A stretch of DNA of 13,263 bases from JAMCQB01 sp947085305 (GTDB lineage Bacteria > Nitrospirota > Thermodesulfovibrionia > Thermodesulfovibrionales > UBA9159). This document shows positions 6,360 through 13,034 of this stretch, piece by piece (the stretch's first letter is position 1; every line of letters starts with the position of its first letter). The notes below the pieces were generated by a model. It did no database searches. It was not told the DNA's origin and saw only the letters and a program-made list of their open reading frames with translations. Made by a program: the position numbers and the translations under genes. Location: assembly GCA_947085305.1 (NCBI GenBank), contig CAMTVV010000056.1, forward strand, positions 1-13,263, read 5' to 3'.

Positions 6360-8636
6360 TTACCCTAATCCCAACAATCTTCCACCCTGATAAATCACAA
6401 ATACCACAACCCAAGCCAGAATCATCTGATACGCAAAGGCTATGCCGAACCACTTCCATGTGCCGAACTCCTGCCTCATCGCTATGGCAACCACAACGCA
6501 CGGCATATATAAAAGAACAAAGACCATGAAAGCATAGGCGCTTAAAGGTGTAAATGCTCCCTGGACTACTGACTTTAGTCCGGGCTGTCCCTCGTCTTCC
6601 TCTGCCGTGATGCTTGCTATGCCAAAAGTTGAAAAGACATTGACAGCGGCATCTTTCGTTGCACTTGCGAAGGATATAGCGATTCCTTTCATATCCTCTG
6701 TAAATGTTGGTGTCTTTTCTTCTGACTCCTGACTACTGGCTCCTGACTCCTCCTTTGTTACATAAATCTCTCCCATTGTTCCGACCACAATCTCTTTTGC
6801 AATTATTCCTGTTATCAATGCAGATGCAGCTTCCCAGTTGCCAAATCCAAGGGGTTTAAGGGCTGGCGCGATTATCTGTCCTGCCCTGCCGAGATATGAA
6901 TCTTTTTTGCTCTCAACACCCCACGGCAGATTGAGCAAAAACCACACAAGTATTGATACGGCGAGTATATAAGTCCCTGCCTTTATCAGAAAATGCTTTC
7001 CCTTTTCCCATGTATGGATCATAAGGCTTCTAAAGGACGGCATTCTGTAAGGCGGCAGCTCCATGATGAACATGGGGGCTTCGCCTCTAAAAAGCGTTCT
7101 TTTAAAAATCATTCCCATTAAAACAGCAAGGGCTATCCCCATTACATACAATGACCACAGCACGGTTCCGGCACTTGCCGCAAAGAAGATGCCTGTAAAA
7201 AGCACATATACCGGAAGTCTTGCGCCGCAGGACATGAGGGGTATCAGCAGTGCTGTTAATGCCTTGTCTTTAGGGTTTTCAAGAGTCCTTGTCGCATAGA
7301 TTGCAGGCACATTGCAGCCGAAACCCAGAAGCATCGGTATGAACGATTTGCCGTGAAGGCCGATTGTGTGCATTGCCCTGTCCATTACAAATGCAGCGCG
7401 TGCCATGTAGCCGCTACCCTCAAGAAATGTGATAAAAAACATCATTGCAAATATCACAGGCACAAAAACCAGCACAAAGCCGACTCCTGCGATAACGCCG
7501 TCTGTTGTGAGCGAAACTGTCCATGCCGGTGCATTGATAAATCCTAAAATTGCCTCTGCCCATCTCTTGAACGGCCCTGTCGCCATTTCATCTATCCAGT
7601 CAACAAAAGGCGTGGCCACATCAAATGTGAGCTTAAACACAAACCACATTGCAGCAAGAAATATCGGAATGCCCAGAAATCTGTTCAGGACTATCCTGTC
7701 TATCTTTTCAGTTATTTCCATCTTTTTGAATTCAGGCCTTTTTAGGACTTCATAAGTAAGCCCCGAGGCCTGCGCGTATCGTGCGTCGGCCATTAGCGAC
7801 TCGATGTCCTCACCGTGGGCCGCACGCAGGTGTCTGAGCGTTTCGCCCAGGAGTCCGTCTTCGTCGAGTCCTGTCTCTTCAAGAATGTGTTGGTCGCCCT
7901 CCATGAGCTTGAAAGCGAGCCATCTCCGGGGATACTCGGCCGCGATAGAGGAATGGTTTTGCCTGAGGTGACCCTCGATGATGTGAGACGCGGATTCGAG
8001 GTCCCCGCCGTAATTGAGCTGCTTAGGCATGTGAAGCGAGGAATTTTCCGCAACCGCAATAGCCGAGGCCATCAGGTCCTTCAACCCGATCTTCCTCGTG
8101 GATACCGTAGGGACCGCCGTAACGCCGAGCATCTTTTCGATGGCCTTCGTATCGACCTTGTATCCTTTCTTCTCCGCCTCATCATAAATGTTCAGCGCGA
8201 CGACGACCGGAATTCTGAGCTCCAGAAGCTGGACAGTCAGGTAGAGGTTCCTTTCGAGGTTAGTTGCATCAACAACATCGATGATTACGTCAGGCTTCTC
8301 ATGGACAAGATAATCTCTTGCAATCACCTCCTCCTGCGTGTAAGGACTGAGGCTGTATGTACCGGGCAGGTCGACGATCCTGATCCGCTTCCCCTCGAAT
8401 TCAAAAAGCGCCTCCTTTTTCTCGACCGTTACTCCCGGCCAGTTGCCCACATGGAGCCTCGTCCCGGCGATTGCGTTGATGAGGGTAGATTTCCCGGAAT
8501 TGGGGTTGCCGGCTACGGCAACGGTTATCGTTCGGCCCCCCACTTCAGTAACCCCCCTTTCATCCCCCCTTAAACTAAGGGGGGATTGAGGGGGGTTATC
8601 TCCGCTCTGTGTTAAATGATCTGTCGCTGTACTCAC
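6360..8636 (-). CDS. feoB: Fe(II) transporter FeoB
   Basis: GTPase-coupled ferrous iron importer of the inner membrane, 758 residues, full length. The N-terminal G domain has G1 GNPNSGKS (43-50), switch region NWPGVT (65-70), G3 DLPG (89-92) and G4 NIYD (149-152). After a helical GDI-like region come the membrane core with two Gate domains, including GFGCNVPAIYATRTLENPKD and LIPLMSCGARLPVY. The GTG start at 8636 overlaps the feoA stop as GTGA, supporting coupling. Three oddities stand out. Residues 13-30 are encoded by a 50-bp GC-rich palindrome. About residues 628-639 come from four heptamers in a Ser/Glu-rich linker. Base composition drops sharply near 7750, around residue 292, close to the junction between the soluble and membrane parts. 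Confidence 0.96.
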   Translation of the reverse strand: MSTATDHLTQSGDNPPQSPLSLRGDERGVTEVGGRTITVAVAGNPNSGKSTLINAIAGTRLHVGNWPGVTVEKKEALFEFEGKRIRIVDLPGTYSLSPYTQEEVIARDYLVHEKPDVIIDVVDATNLERNLYLTVQLLELRIPVVVALNIYDEAEKKGYKVDTKAIEKMLGVTAVPTVSTRKIGLKDLMASAIAVAENSSLHMPKQLNYGGDLESASHIIEGHLRQNHSSIAAEYPRRWLAFKLMEGDQHILEETGLDEDGLLGETLRHLRAAHGEDIESLMADARYAQASGLTYEVLKRPEFKKMEITEKIDRIVLNRFLGIPIFLAAMWFVFKLTFDVATPFVDWIDEMATGPFKRWAEAILGFINAPAWTVSLTTDGVIAGVGFVLVFVPVIFAMMFFITFLEGSGYMARAAFVMDRAMHTIGLHGKSFIPMLLGFGCNVPAIYATRTLENPKDKALTALLIPLMSCGARLPVYVLFTGIFFAASAGTVLWSLYVMGIALAVLMGMIFKRTLFRGEAPMFIMELPPYRMPSFRSLMIHTWEKGKHFLIKAGTYILAVSILVWFLLNLPWGVESKKDSYLGRAGQIIAPALKPLGFGNWEAASALITGIIAKEIVVGTMGEIYVTKEESGASSQESEEKTPTFTEDMKGIAISFASATKDAAVNVFSTFGIASITAEEDEGQPGLKSVVQGAFTPLSAYAFMVFVLLYMPCVVVAIAMRQEFGTWKWFGIAFAYQMILAWVVVFVIYQGGRLLGLG
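6723..6750. repeat. Four heptamers inside feoB
   Basis: Tandem TGACTCC, TGACTAC, TGGCTCC and TGACTCC on the + strand. Read in frame on the minus strand they encode a Ser/Glu-rich linker (EESGASSQESEE region) in a loop of the FeoB membrane domain. The linker's low-complexity character fits tolerance of an insertion there. Confidence 0.85.
8549..8598. repeat. 50-bp GC-rich palindrome inside feoB
   Basis: Nested inverted repeat. Outer arms TAACCCCCCT (8549-8558) and AGGGGGGTTA (8589-8598) pair over 10 bp. Inner arms (8562-8572 and 8576-8586, ATCCCCCCTTA and its complement) pair over 11 bp around a 3-nt loop. It is read through in frame as FeoB residues 13-30. Elements of the form CCCCCC...GGGGGG with this layout are a recognisable intergenic repeat type in various environmental bacterial genomes (from memory). 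Confidence 0.88.
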
Positions 8637-8860
8637 TTTATCACCTCCACCGATATCCCCTCGGCTTCTTTTTTCCTGAGGGAGAGATTGTAATTCTTAA
8701 CTGTAATCTCGATTGGATCACCAAGCGGCGCGACTTTTTCAACTTTTATCGCTTCACCCACGAGAACCCCCATATCCATCAGCCTTCTCTTAAGTGGGCC
8801 TATTGCCCCTATTTTTGTTACCTTCCCCGTTTCACCGGGTTTCAACATTGCAAGATTCAT
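8633..8860 (-). CDS. feoA: FeoA, SH3-like partner of FeoB
   Basis: Small cytoplasmic protein of 75 residues with an SH3-like beta-barrel fold, thought to act on FeoB. Family features seen are the opening LKPGETGKVTKI, the central RLMDMGVLVGEAIKV (DMG motif at about 29-31), and the end DPIEITVKNYNLSLRKKEAE, the usual final strands and helix. ATG 8860 has GGAGG seven bases upstream. Its stop overlaps the feoB start (GTGA), so the two are translated together. It follows a second, Cys-containing feoA by 82 bp, a gap filled by an octamer repeat cluster. Confidence 0.93.
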   Translation of the reverse strand: MNLAMLKPGETGKVTKIGAIGPLKRRLMDMGVLVGEAIKVEKVAPLGDPIEITVKNYNLSLRKKEAEGISVEVIK

Positions 8861-8883
8861 TTATACCTCCATCATAAGAATTC

Positions 8884-8948
8884 GAGTATTGGAGTTCTGG
8901 AGTGTTGAATTAGAAGCATCACTCCATTGCTCCATTACTCCATTATTC
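8884..8948. repeat. Inverted pair of octamer arrays between the two feoA genes
   Basis: On the + strand, three period-8 units (GAGTATTG, GAGTTCTG, GAGTGTTG; 8884-8907) face three in the opposite orientation (CACTCCAT, TGCTCCAT, TACTCCAT; 8920-8943). The arms can form an imperfect hairpin. The array includes the stop codon of the upstream feoA (8943-8945). There is no T-run, so it is not a convincing terminator. Confidence 0.75.
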
Positions 8949-9212
8949 CGTCTTGTTAACCATGATCTTCATCGCCATGCCGCGGCCGATCGCAATCCTC
9001 GATTCGTCGATTCTTATAAGTATGGCGCCTTTTCCTTTGTTATTCAGCATTTCGACCACTTTGCCTGCATGCAGTCCCATATCTTTCATCCTGCATGTTT
9101 GATTGCTCTTGTCCTGTTTGTGGCCGGGGCTGCATGTACCCAGGCGGCTGCCTTCCCTGATTTCCATTACTTCGGCCCTTTCGCCCGCGCTCAATAGTCC
9201 AAGGGGAAACAT
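8943..9212 (-). CDS. feoA: FeoA-family protein with a Cys-containing loop
   Basis: Second FeoA-type SH3-like protein of the operon, 89 residues. It opens LGLLSAGERAEVMEI, has the family core MKDMGLHAGKVVEML, and ends ESRIAIGRGMAMKIMV. Between the first strand and the core is a longer loop, C27-S-P-G-H31 ... C40, absent from the adjacent 75-residue FeoA, which could hold a metal or form a disulfide (inference). The frame is open upstream to ATG 9254, but ATG 9212 is chosen: AAAAAGGAGGA (9222-9230 area) sits about 10 nt before it, and the protein then begins at the usual family start. It follows the beta-barrel gene by 29 nt and precedes the short feoA. Confidence 0.88.
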   Translation of the reverse strand: MFPLGLLSAGERAEVMEIREGSRLGTCSPGHKQDKSNQTCRMKDMGLHAGKVVEMLNNKGKGAILIRIDESRIAIGRGMAMKIMVNKTE

Positions 9213-9221
9213 ATGTTTAAG

Positions 9222-9228
9222 TCCTCCT
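9222..9228 (-). promoter_or_regulatory. Ribosome-binding site deciding the feoA (8943-9212) start
   Basis: AGGAGGA on the minus strand, within a run AAAAAAGGAGGA and about 10 nt before ATG 9212. The two upstream ATGs in the same frame (9236 and 9254) have no comparable site, and the one at 9236 would place this Shine-Dalgarno inside the coding sequence. Confidence 0.75.
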
Positions 9229-9241
9229 TTTTTCATAAAGC

Positions 9242-10042
9242 TCAAAGTCTCCATGCAATACCCGCAAGTATTGAATAATCGGTCTCGGGCTTGTCCAGGC
9301 CCACCTTTATGCCGAAGTCAATGTCGAAGTTTTCCGAAAGGGAATAAATGATCCCGCCAAGGATAAAAGCGGGGTGGGTATTTACCAACCTGTCGGTGTT
9401 CCGTTCGAGCCCGATATTCGCAACGACATTAAGGTCTTTCACGGCCTCCACCTGGGCCGCGATCGACGCATGCCAGAGGTTCTCTCTCTCATCCGCCTTA
9501 TTTTCGTTCCTCATATATCCGAGGTTCAGATGGAACGCCCAAGGCTCCATTTCTTTCGAAGTGATGAAAAAGACGCTGTACGCTACTCTTCCCGAACCGA
9601 GGCCTTTTTCCTCATCACCTGTCGGAATACTGATCCCGGGCTTTAATCCGAGGCTCAACCCGTCTTTCTCGTAAAATCTCCACTTCACTTCAAGGGAGAG
9701 ATTGGAGATTCCGCTCTCGGTAAAGGTCTTGCCATCCTCTTTCGTCCGTATCCACTGGTACGGCACACCGAGTACAATATCGAAGTTATCTGCAACACCA
9801 TAAGAAAGTATGGTCGATAGTTCGCTTACTCTTTCTTTTGTTGTTACGCCATCCTTTGTCTCTTTGTCGTAAGAAAACTCGCTGTTTACTTCAAGCTGGA
9901 ATTTTCCTTTACCCTGTGTGCCTGTGTCGTCCGTGATGAGGGGATGGGCGGCGTAAGAAACAGTGGATAGTGAAAAGTGAATAGTGATTAATAAAAATAA
10001 CAACAAAACCTTAAACCTTAAACCTTGAACCTTGAATTTCAT
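9242..10042 (-). CDS. Predicted outer-membrane beta-barrel protein (Phenol_MetA_deg-like)
   Basis: A 266-residue exported protein. Residues 1-31 form a signal peptide: basic n-region (K2, K4, R9, K11), hydrophobic 12-26, then SYA as cleavage site. The mature start HPLITDDTGTQGKGKFQLEV closely resembles proteins of the Phenol_MetA_deg family (PF13557), outer-membrane barrels of unclear function. Alternating strands run to the end, and the last residues IAGIAWRL end in an aromatic-x-hydrophobic pattern typical of barrels. AAGGAGT lies upstream of ATG 10042. The signal peptide is largely made of heptamer repeats, and the gene overlaps the DUF2325 gene by 32 nt. Its place between Fe(III) and Fe(II) import genes suggests a role in iron or metal passage across the outer membrane (inference). 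Confidence 0.8.
   Translation of the reverse strand: MKFKVQGLRFKVLLLFLLITIHFSLSTVSYAAHPLITDDTGTQGKGKFQLEVNSEFSYDKETKDGVTTKERVSELSTILSYGVADNFDIVLGVPYQWIRTKEDGKTFTESGISNLSLEVKWRFYEKDGLSLGLKPGISIPTGDEEKGLGSGRVAYSVFFITSKEMEPWAFHLNLGYMRNENKADERENLWHASIAAQVEAVKDLNVVANIGLERNTDRLVNTHPAFILGGIIYSLSENFDIDFGIKVGLDKPETDYSILAGIAWRL
9960..9987. repeat. Four heptamers in the beta-barrel signal peptide
   Basis: Degenerate units ACAGTGG, ATAGTGA, AAAGTGA and ATAGTGA on the + strand. Read on the minus strand they encode the end of the hydrophobic core (TIHFSLSTVS, about residues 20-29) of the outer-membrane protein leader. Confidence 0.82.
10006..10040. repeat. Five heptamers at the beta-barrel gene start and DUF2325 gene end
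   Basis: Three copies of AAACCTT (10006-10026), then GAACCTT and GAATTTC on the + strand. On the minus strand this encodes FKVQGLRFKV at residues 3-12 of the beta-barrel protein and, in another frame, the last residues (IQGSRFKV) and the stop codon of the overlapping DUF2325 gene. Confidence 0.9.
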
Positions 10043-10340
10043 ATTGACTCCTTTGTGTTATTTTTTTTATACAACTCAAACAATCTCTCAGCGTGCAAAT
10101 TCCGCATGAGTGATACATAAAGACTGGAATATTCTTTGCCCTGGCTATATTCATCACCTCTTTCTTAGCCCTGTGGGATACTTTGTTTGTGAAAATCACC
10201 AGCGCATCCATGTTTTTCACCTTCGATGCTATACCGGATTCGGACTTTGTAAATACCTTTAGGTCAATTCCAAATTTCTCAGCCACATTTATATAATTTC
10301 TTTCAAGCCTGTCCATACCGCCGATTAATGCTACACACAT
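10011..10340 (-). CDS. DUF2325 family protein with a four-Cys cluster
   Basis: A 109-residue cytoplasmic protein. The start CVALIGGMDRLERNY, the middle MDALVIFTNKVSH, and IPVFMYHSCG match the DUF2325 family (PF10087), which has a small alpha/beta fold and no settled function. Here C79, C82, C87 and C90 form a CxxC-x4-CxxC cluster at the C-terminal end of the family core, suitable for Zn or an Fe-S centre (inference). ATG 10340 has AAAGGAGG nearby and follows the ABC ATPase gene by 15 nt. The last codons and stop come from a heptamer repeat overlapping the next gene, so the native C-terminus may have been altered. Its position in an iron operon suggests metal sensing or handling. Confidence 0.78.
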   Translation of the reverse strand: MCVALIGGMDRLERNYINVAEKFGIDLKVFTKSESGIASKVKNMDALVIFTNKVSHRAKKEVMNIARAKNIPVFMYHSCGICTLRDCLSCIKKITQRSQYEIQGSRFKV

Positions 10341-10355
10341 AAGACTAACCTCCTT

Positions 10356-11462
10356 TCAAACTTGCTTATTCCCATTTTTTCCCTCACCGCAAAAGACCAC
10401 TATATGTGCAGGGTCAACTGTAATGCTAACCCTGCTGCCCACACTAAATATCTTTGTTGAAGGTCTGATTGAGTGGATTGCCTTTCCATTTGGAAGCGAG
10501 AGTTTATAAATAATATCGGCTCCCAAAAACTCTGCCTCTATTATGGAGACAGTCCCTTTTGGGTCTATAACAAAATCCACATCGTCAGGCCTTATCATAA
10601 TGTCTACATCTTGAAGTCCCTGTGGTATTTCACTATCCAGTGGAAAGATACCAATGTCAGAGACAACAGAATCTCCTTCAATCCTTCCGCGCACAAAATC
10701 TGCCCTTCCAACGAAACCTGCTACGAAACGGCTTATTGGCCTGTGATATATCTCTTCAGGTGTACCCACCTGTTCAAGCCTTCCATTATTCAGGACACCA
10801 ACCCTGTCAGATAGGGAAAATGCCTCTTCCTGATCGTGGGTTACGAGAATTGTTGTTGTCCCTTTTTCCTTGAGTATCCGCCTTGTCTCAGTGCGCAATT
10901 CCATTCTTAAATCTGCATCAAGATTTGAAAATGGCTCATCCAGAAGCATCACCTGCGGAGAAGTCGCCAATGCCCTCGCAAGCGCAATCCGTTGCTGTTG
11001 ACCGCCGGATAGCTCATGGGGGTATCTATTTGCCATATCGGATAGTCCAACTATATCAAGCATATTCGTCACCTTTTGCTTGAGTTCATTTTTACTGCAG
11101 CCTGTCAAACCAAAGGCAATATTTTTAAAAACCGTCATGTGCGGAAACAGGGCATAGTCCTGAAAGACAAGTCCTATCCTCCTTTTTTCAGGGGGCACCC
11201 ATTCAGCGCCGGCAACAACCCTTTCTCCTATTGTGATATTGCCCTTATCCGGCCTTTCAAGTCCTGCAATGAGTCTTAAAATGGTTGTCTTCCCGCAGCC
11301 TGACGGTCCCAGCAGGGAGAAAAATTCTCCCTTTTTAATTTCAAGCGTCAGCTCATGGATAGCCGTTACGCCCCCGAATGTCTTAGATATGTCTTTGAGC
11401 AAGACATGCGATGCTGTTGTCTCCTTCACGCATATGTCTTCTTTATGTAATCTCAACACCAT
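10356..11462 (-). CDS. fbpC: Fe(III)-type ABC transporter ATP-binding protein
   Basis: Cytoplasmic ATPase of a binding-protein-dependent importer, 368 residues. Visible are Walker A GPSGCGKT (52-59), Q-loop Q101, signature LSGGQ (151-155), Walker B VMLLDEP (171-177), D-loop SNLDA (179-183) and H209. A C-terminal TOBE-type regulatory domain spans about 286-355. The class is the CUT1/FbpC/PotA group. Ferric iron is inferred from the FbpB-like permease and binding protein next door and from the following feo genes. ATG 11462 has GGGAG seven bases upstream and overlaps the permease gene by 20 nt. A GTG twelve codons downstream could also serve as start. Base composition is lower in GC than in the atp genes. 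Confidence 0.9.
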   Translation of the reverse strand: MVLRLHKEDICVKETTASHVLLKDISKTFGGVTAIHELTLEIKKGEFFSLLGPSGCGKTTILRLIAGLERPDKGNITIGERVVAGAEWVPPEKRRIGLVFQDYALFPHMTVFKNIAFGLTGCSKNELKQKVTNMLDIVGLSDMANRYPHELSGGQQQRIALARALATSPQVMLLDEPFSNLDADLRMELRTETRRILKEKGTTTILVTHDQEEAFSLSDRVGVLNNGRLEQVGTPEEIYHRPISRFVAGFVGRADFVRGRIEGDSVVSDIGIFPLDSEIPQGLQDVDIMIRPDDVDFVIDPKGTVSIIEAEFLGADIIYKLSLPNGKAIHSIRPSTKIFSVGSRVSITVDPAHIVVFCGEGKNGNKQV

Positions 11463-13029
11463 TTTGGACTCCCATCTTTTTGATAATTATAATAAGCGGT
11501 ATCAGCCCTGCAATGACTATCAAAAGGGCCGGCAGCGCCGCCATCTCCCATAGAGCCTCAGACGCCTCTATCCATACCCTTACAGCCAATGTGTCAAAGG
11601 CTAATGGCCTGAGCATCATTGTGGCAGGCAGTTCCTTCATGCAGTCAACAAATACCACTACCCATCCTGCTAAAATCCCCCGCCTTATAAGCGGAAATAA
11701 TATATTTTTAAAGGTCTTCCATGTCCCGGCGCCGAGTGTTCTTGCCGCATCTTCCATTGACCTTGACACCATAGATATGGATGAATCCTGAGACTGAAGG
11801 GATATGGGCATGAAACGGACAACATATGCCATAAGCAGCAGCAATATGCTTCCATAAAGCCAATTAAAAAACATTGCCGCTGTTAATAAAATGCCCACTG
11901 CAATAACAGGACCAGGAAGGCTGTAGCCTAATGAAGACATATAATAAACAGCCCTGCTTAATATGCCCTGCCTTCGTGCATGGAGATACGCTATTGGCAC
12001 GGCAAAGACAGAGGCGGTTGTTGCGCCTAAGGCAGATATAAAAATAGTATTTAATGTGAATTCTATAAAGCGGCTGTCAAGCCCGCCTTTTGTGATTGCA
12101 TCAGATGTCATGTTTATGAGCACGGCAACAGGGACAAAAAAGGCAGCGCTGAGGATAAACAGGATTGGTACGGTTATGATTATGGTTCTCCGTAAATCCA
12201 GTTTTTTCGGCATTTGAGACCTAAAACTGCCCTTTGTCTGCTCAAATGACCTTTTGCCTCTGAAGTGCCGTTCAAGATTCATCAGTAAGAAGGTAATACC
12301 CACTAAAACAAAGGCTAATGCTGCTGCTCCTTTTGGGTCAAACCTTGCGGTCATCTGTCTGTATATGGCTTCTGTGAATGTCGGGTATCTCAAGAGCGCT
12401 ACTGTGCCGAAATCTGCCATCACCTCCATTAATGCAAGGGCAACTCCTGCTGCAATAGCTGGATAAGCCATACGGATATTTATTGACCAGAGCCTTTTAA
12501 TCTTTGATACACCCATCGTCCTTGCTACTTCATGATATTTGACATTCTGGTTAAGGAGACTTGCGCGGGTCAATAGATATACGTATGGATAATTAACAAG
12601 GCTTAATATCAATGATACCCCACAGAAGGAATAAAGGGACGGCATTTTTGAGACATCTCCAAAAACACTGCTCCACATATTTTGCGCAACGCCGCCAGGC
12701 GCCATTATGCTTGCGTAAGCATAGGCTAAGACATAGCCGGGGATTGCGAGGGGCAATATCAATACCCATTCCCATATCCCTTTGCCTCTAAAATCATACA
12801 TTGTCACAATCCATGCAGCCGTTACCCCTATCAGGAGGGTGAAGGCGCCTACAGAGAGCAGCAGTTTGATTGTATTGGGCAGTATAACTTTCAGCCTGGT
12901 GTCATAGAGACGCTTCCACAATTCAGGCTCAACCGTCAGGGCGCTAAAAAGCGTAAAGATTATCGGAATAGCGGCAACTGCCGCTATTCCGATAGCAAAA
13001 ATGTGAAGATATGAAAAACTTGTTTTCAT
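11443..13029 (-). CDS. fbpB: Fe(III)-type ABC transporter permease, two fused domains
   Basis: Inner-membrane channel of the ferric-iron ABC importer, 528 residues and about 12 membrane segments in two homologous halves, as in FbpB/SfuB/HitB. Each half has an EAA loop that docks the ATPase: HEVARTMGVSKIKRLWSIN (about 166-184) and EDAARTLGAGTWKTFKNILF (426-445). The stretch EVMADFGTVALLRYPTFTEA (202-220) is characteristic of the iron permease family. ATG 13029 is 5 nt after the binding-protein stop. Only a weak purine stretch precedes it, so coupling to that gene is likely. The product is intact, and GC is about 44% over 11941-12240 by hand count, lower than the atp region. Confidence 0.93.
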   Translation of the reverse strand: MKTSFSYLHIFAIGIAAVAAIPIIFTLFSALTVEPELWKRLYDTRLKVILPNTIKLLLSVGAFTLLIGVTAAWIVTMYDFRGKGIWEWVLILPLAIPGYVLAYAYASIMAPGGVAQNMWSSVFGDVSKMPSLYSFCGVSLILSLVNYPYVYLLTRASLLNQNVKYHEVARTMGVSKIKRLWSINIRMAYPAIAAGVALALMEVMADFGTVALLRYPTFTEAIYRQMTARFDPKGAAALAFVLVGITFLLMNLERHFRGKRSFEQTKGSFRSQMPKKLDLRRTIIITVPILFILSAAFFVPVAVLINMTSDAITKGGLDSRFIEFTLNTIFISALGATTASVFAVPIAYLHARRQGILSRAVYYMSSLGYSLPGPVIAVGILLTAAMFFNWLYGSILLLLMAYVVRFMPISLQSQDSSISMVSRSMEDAARTLGAGTWKTFKNILFPLIRRGILAGWVVVFVDCMKELPATMMLRPLAFDTLAVRVWIEASEALWEMAALPALLIVIAGLIPLIIIIKKMGVQNGVEIT

Positions 13030-13034
13030 TGAAC

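Noticed and set aside
6299..6362. Intrinsic terminator after feoB
   Set aside because: The T-run follows the hairpin only on the + strand, whereas local genes are on the minus strand. It fits the repeat family better.
7815..8573. Open frame of 252 codons on the + strand
   Set aside because: Antisense to the GC-rich 5' half of feoB, which explains the lack of stops. The protein looks random.
9213..9254. 14-residue N-terminal extension of the Cys-containing FeoA
   Set aside because: The strong AGGAGGA would then lie inside the gene, and no good site precedes ATG 9254 or 9236.
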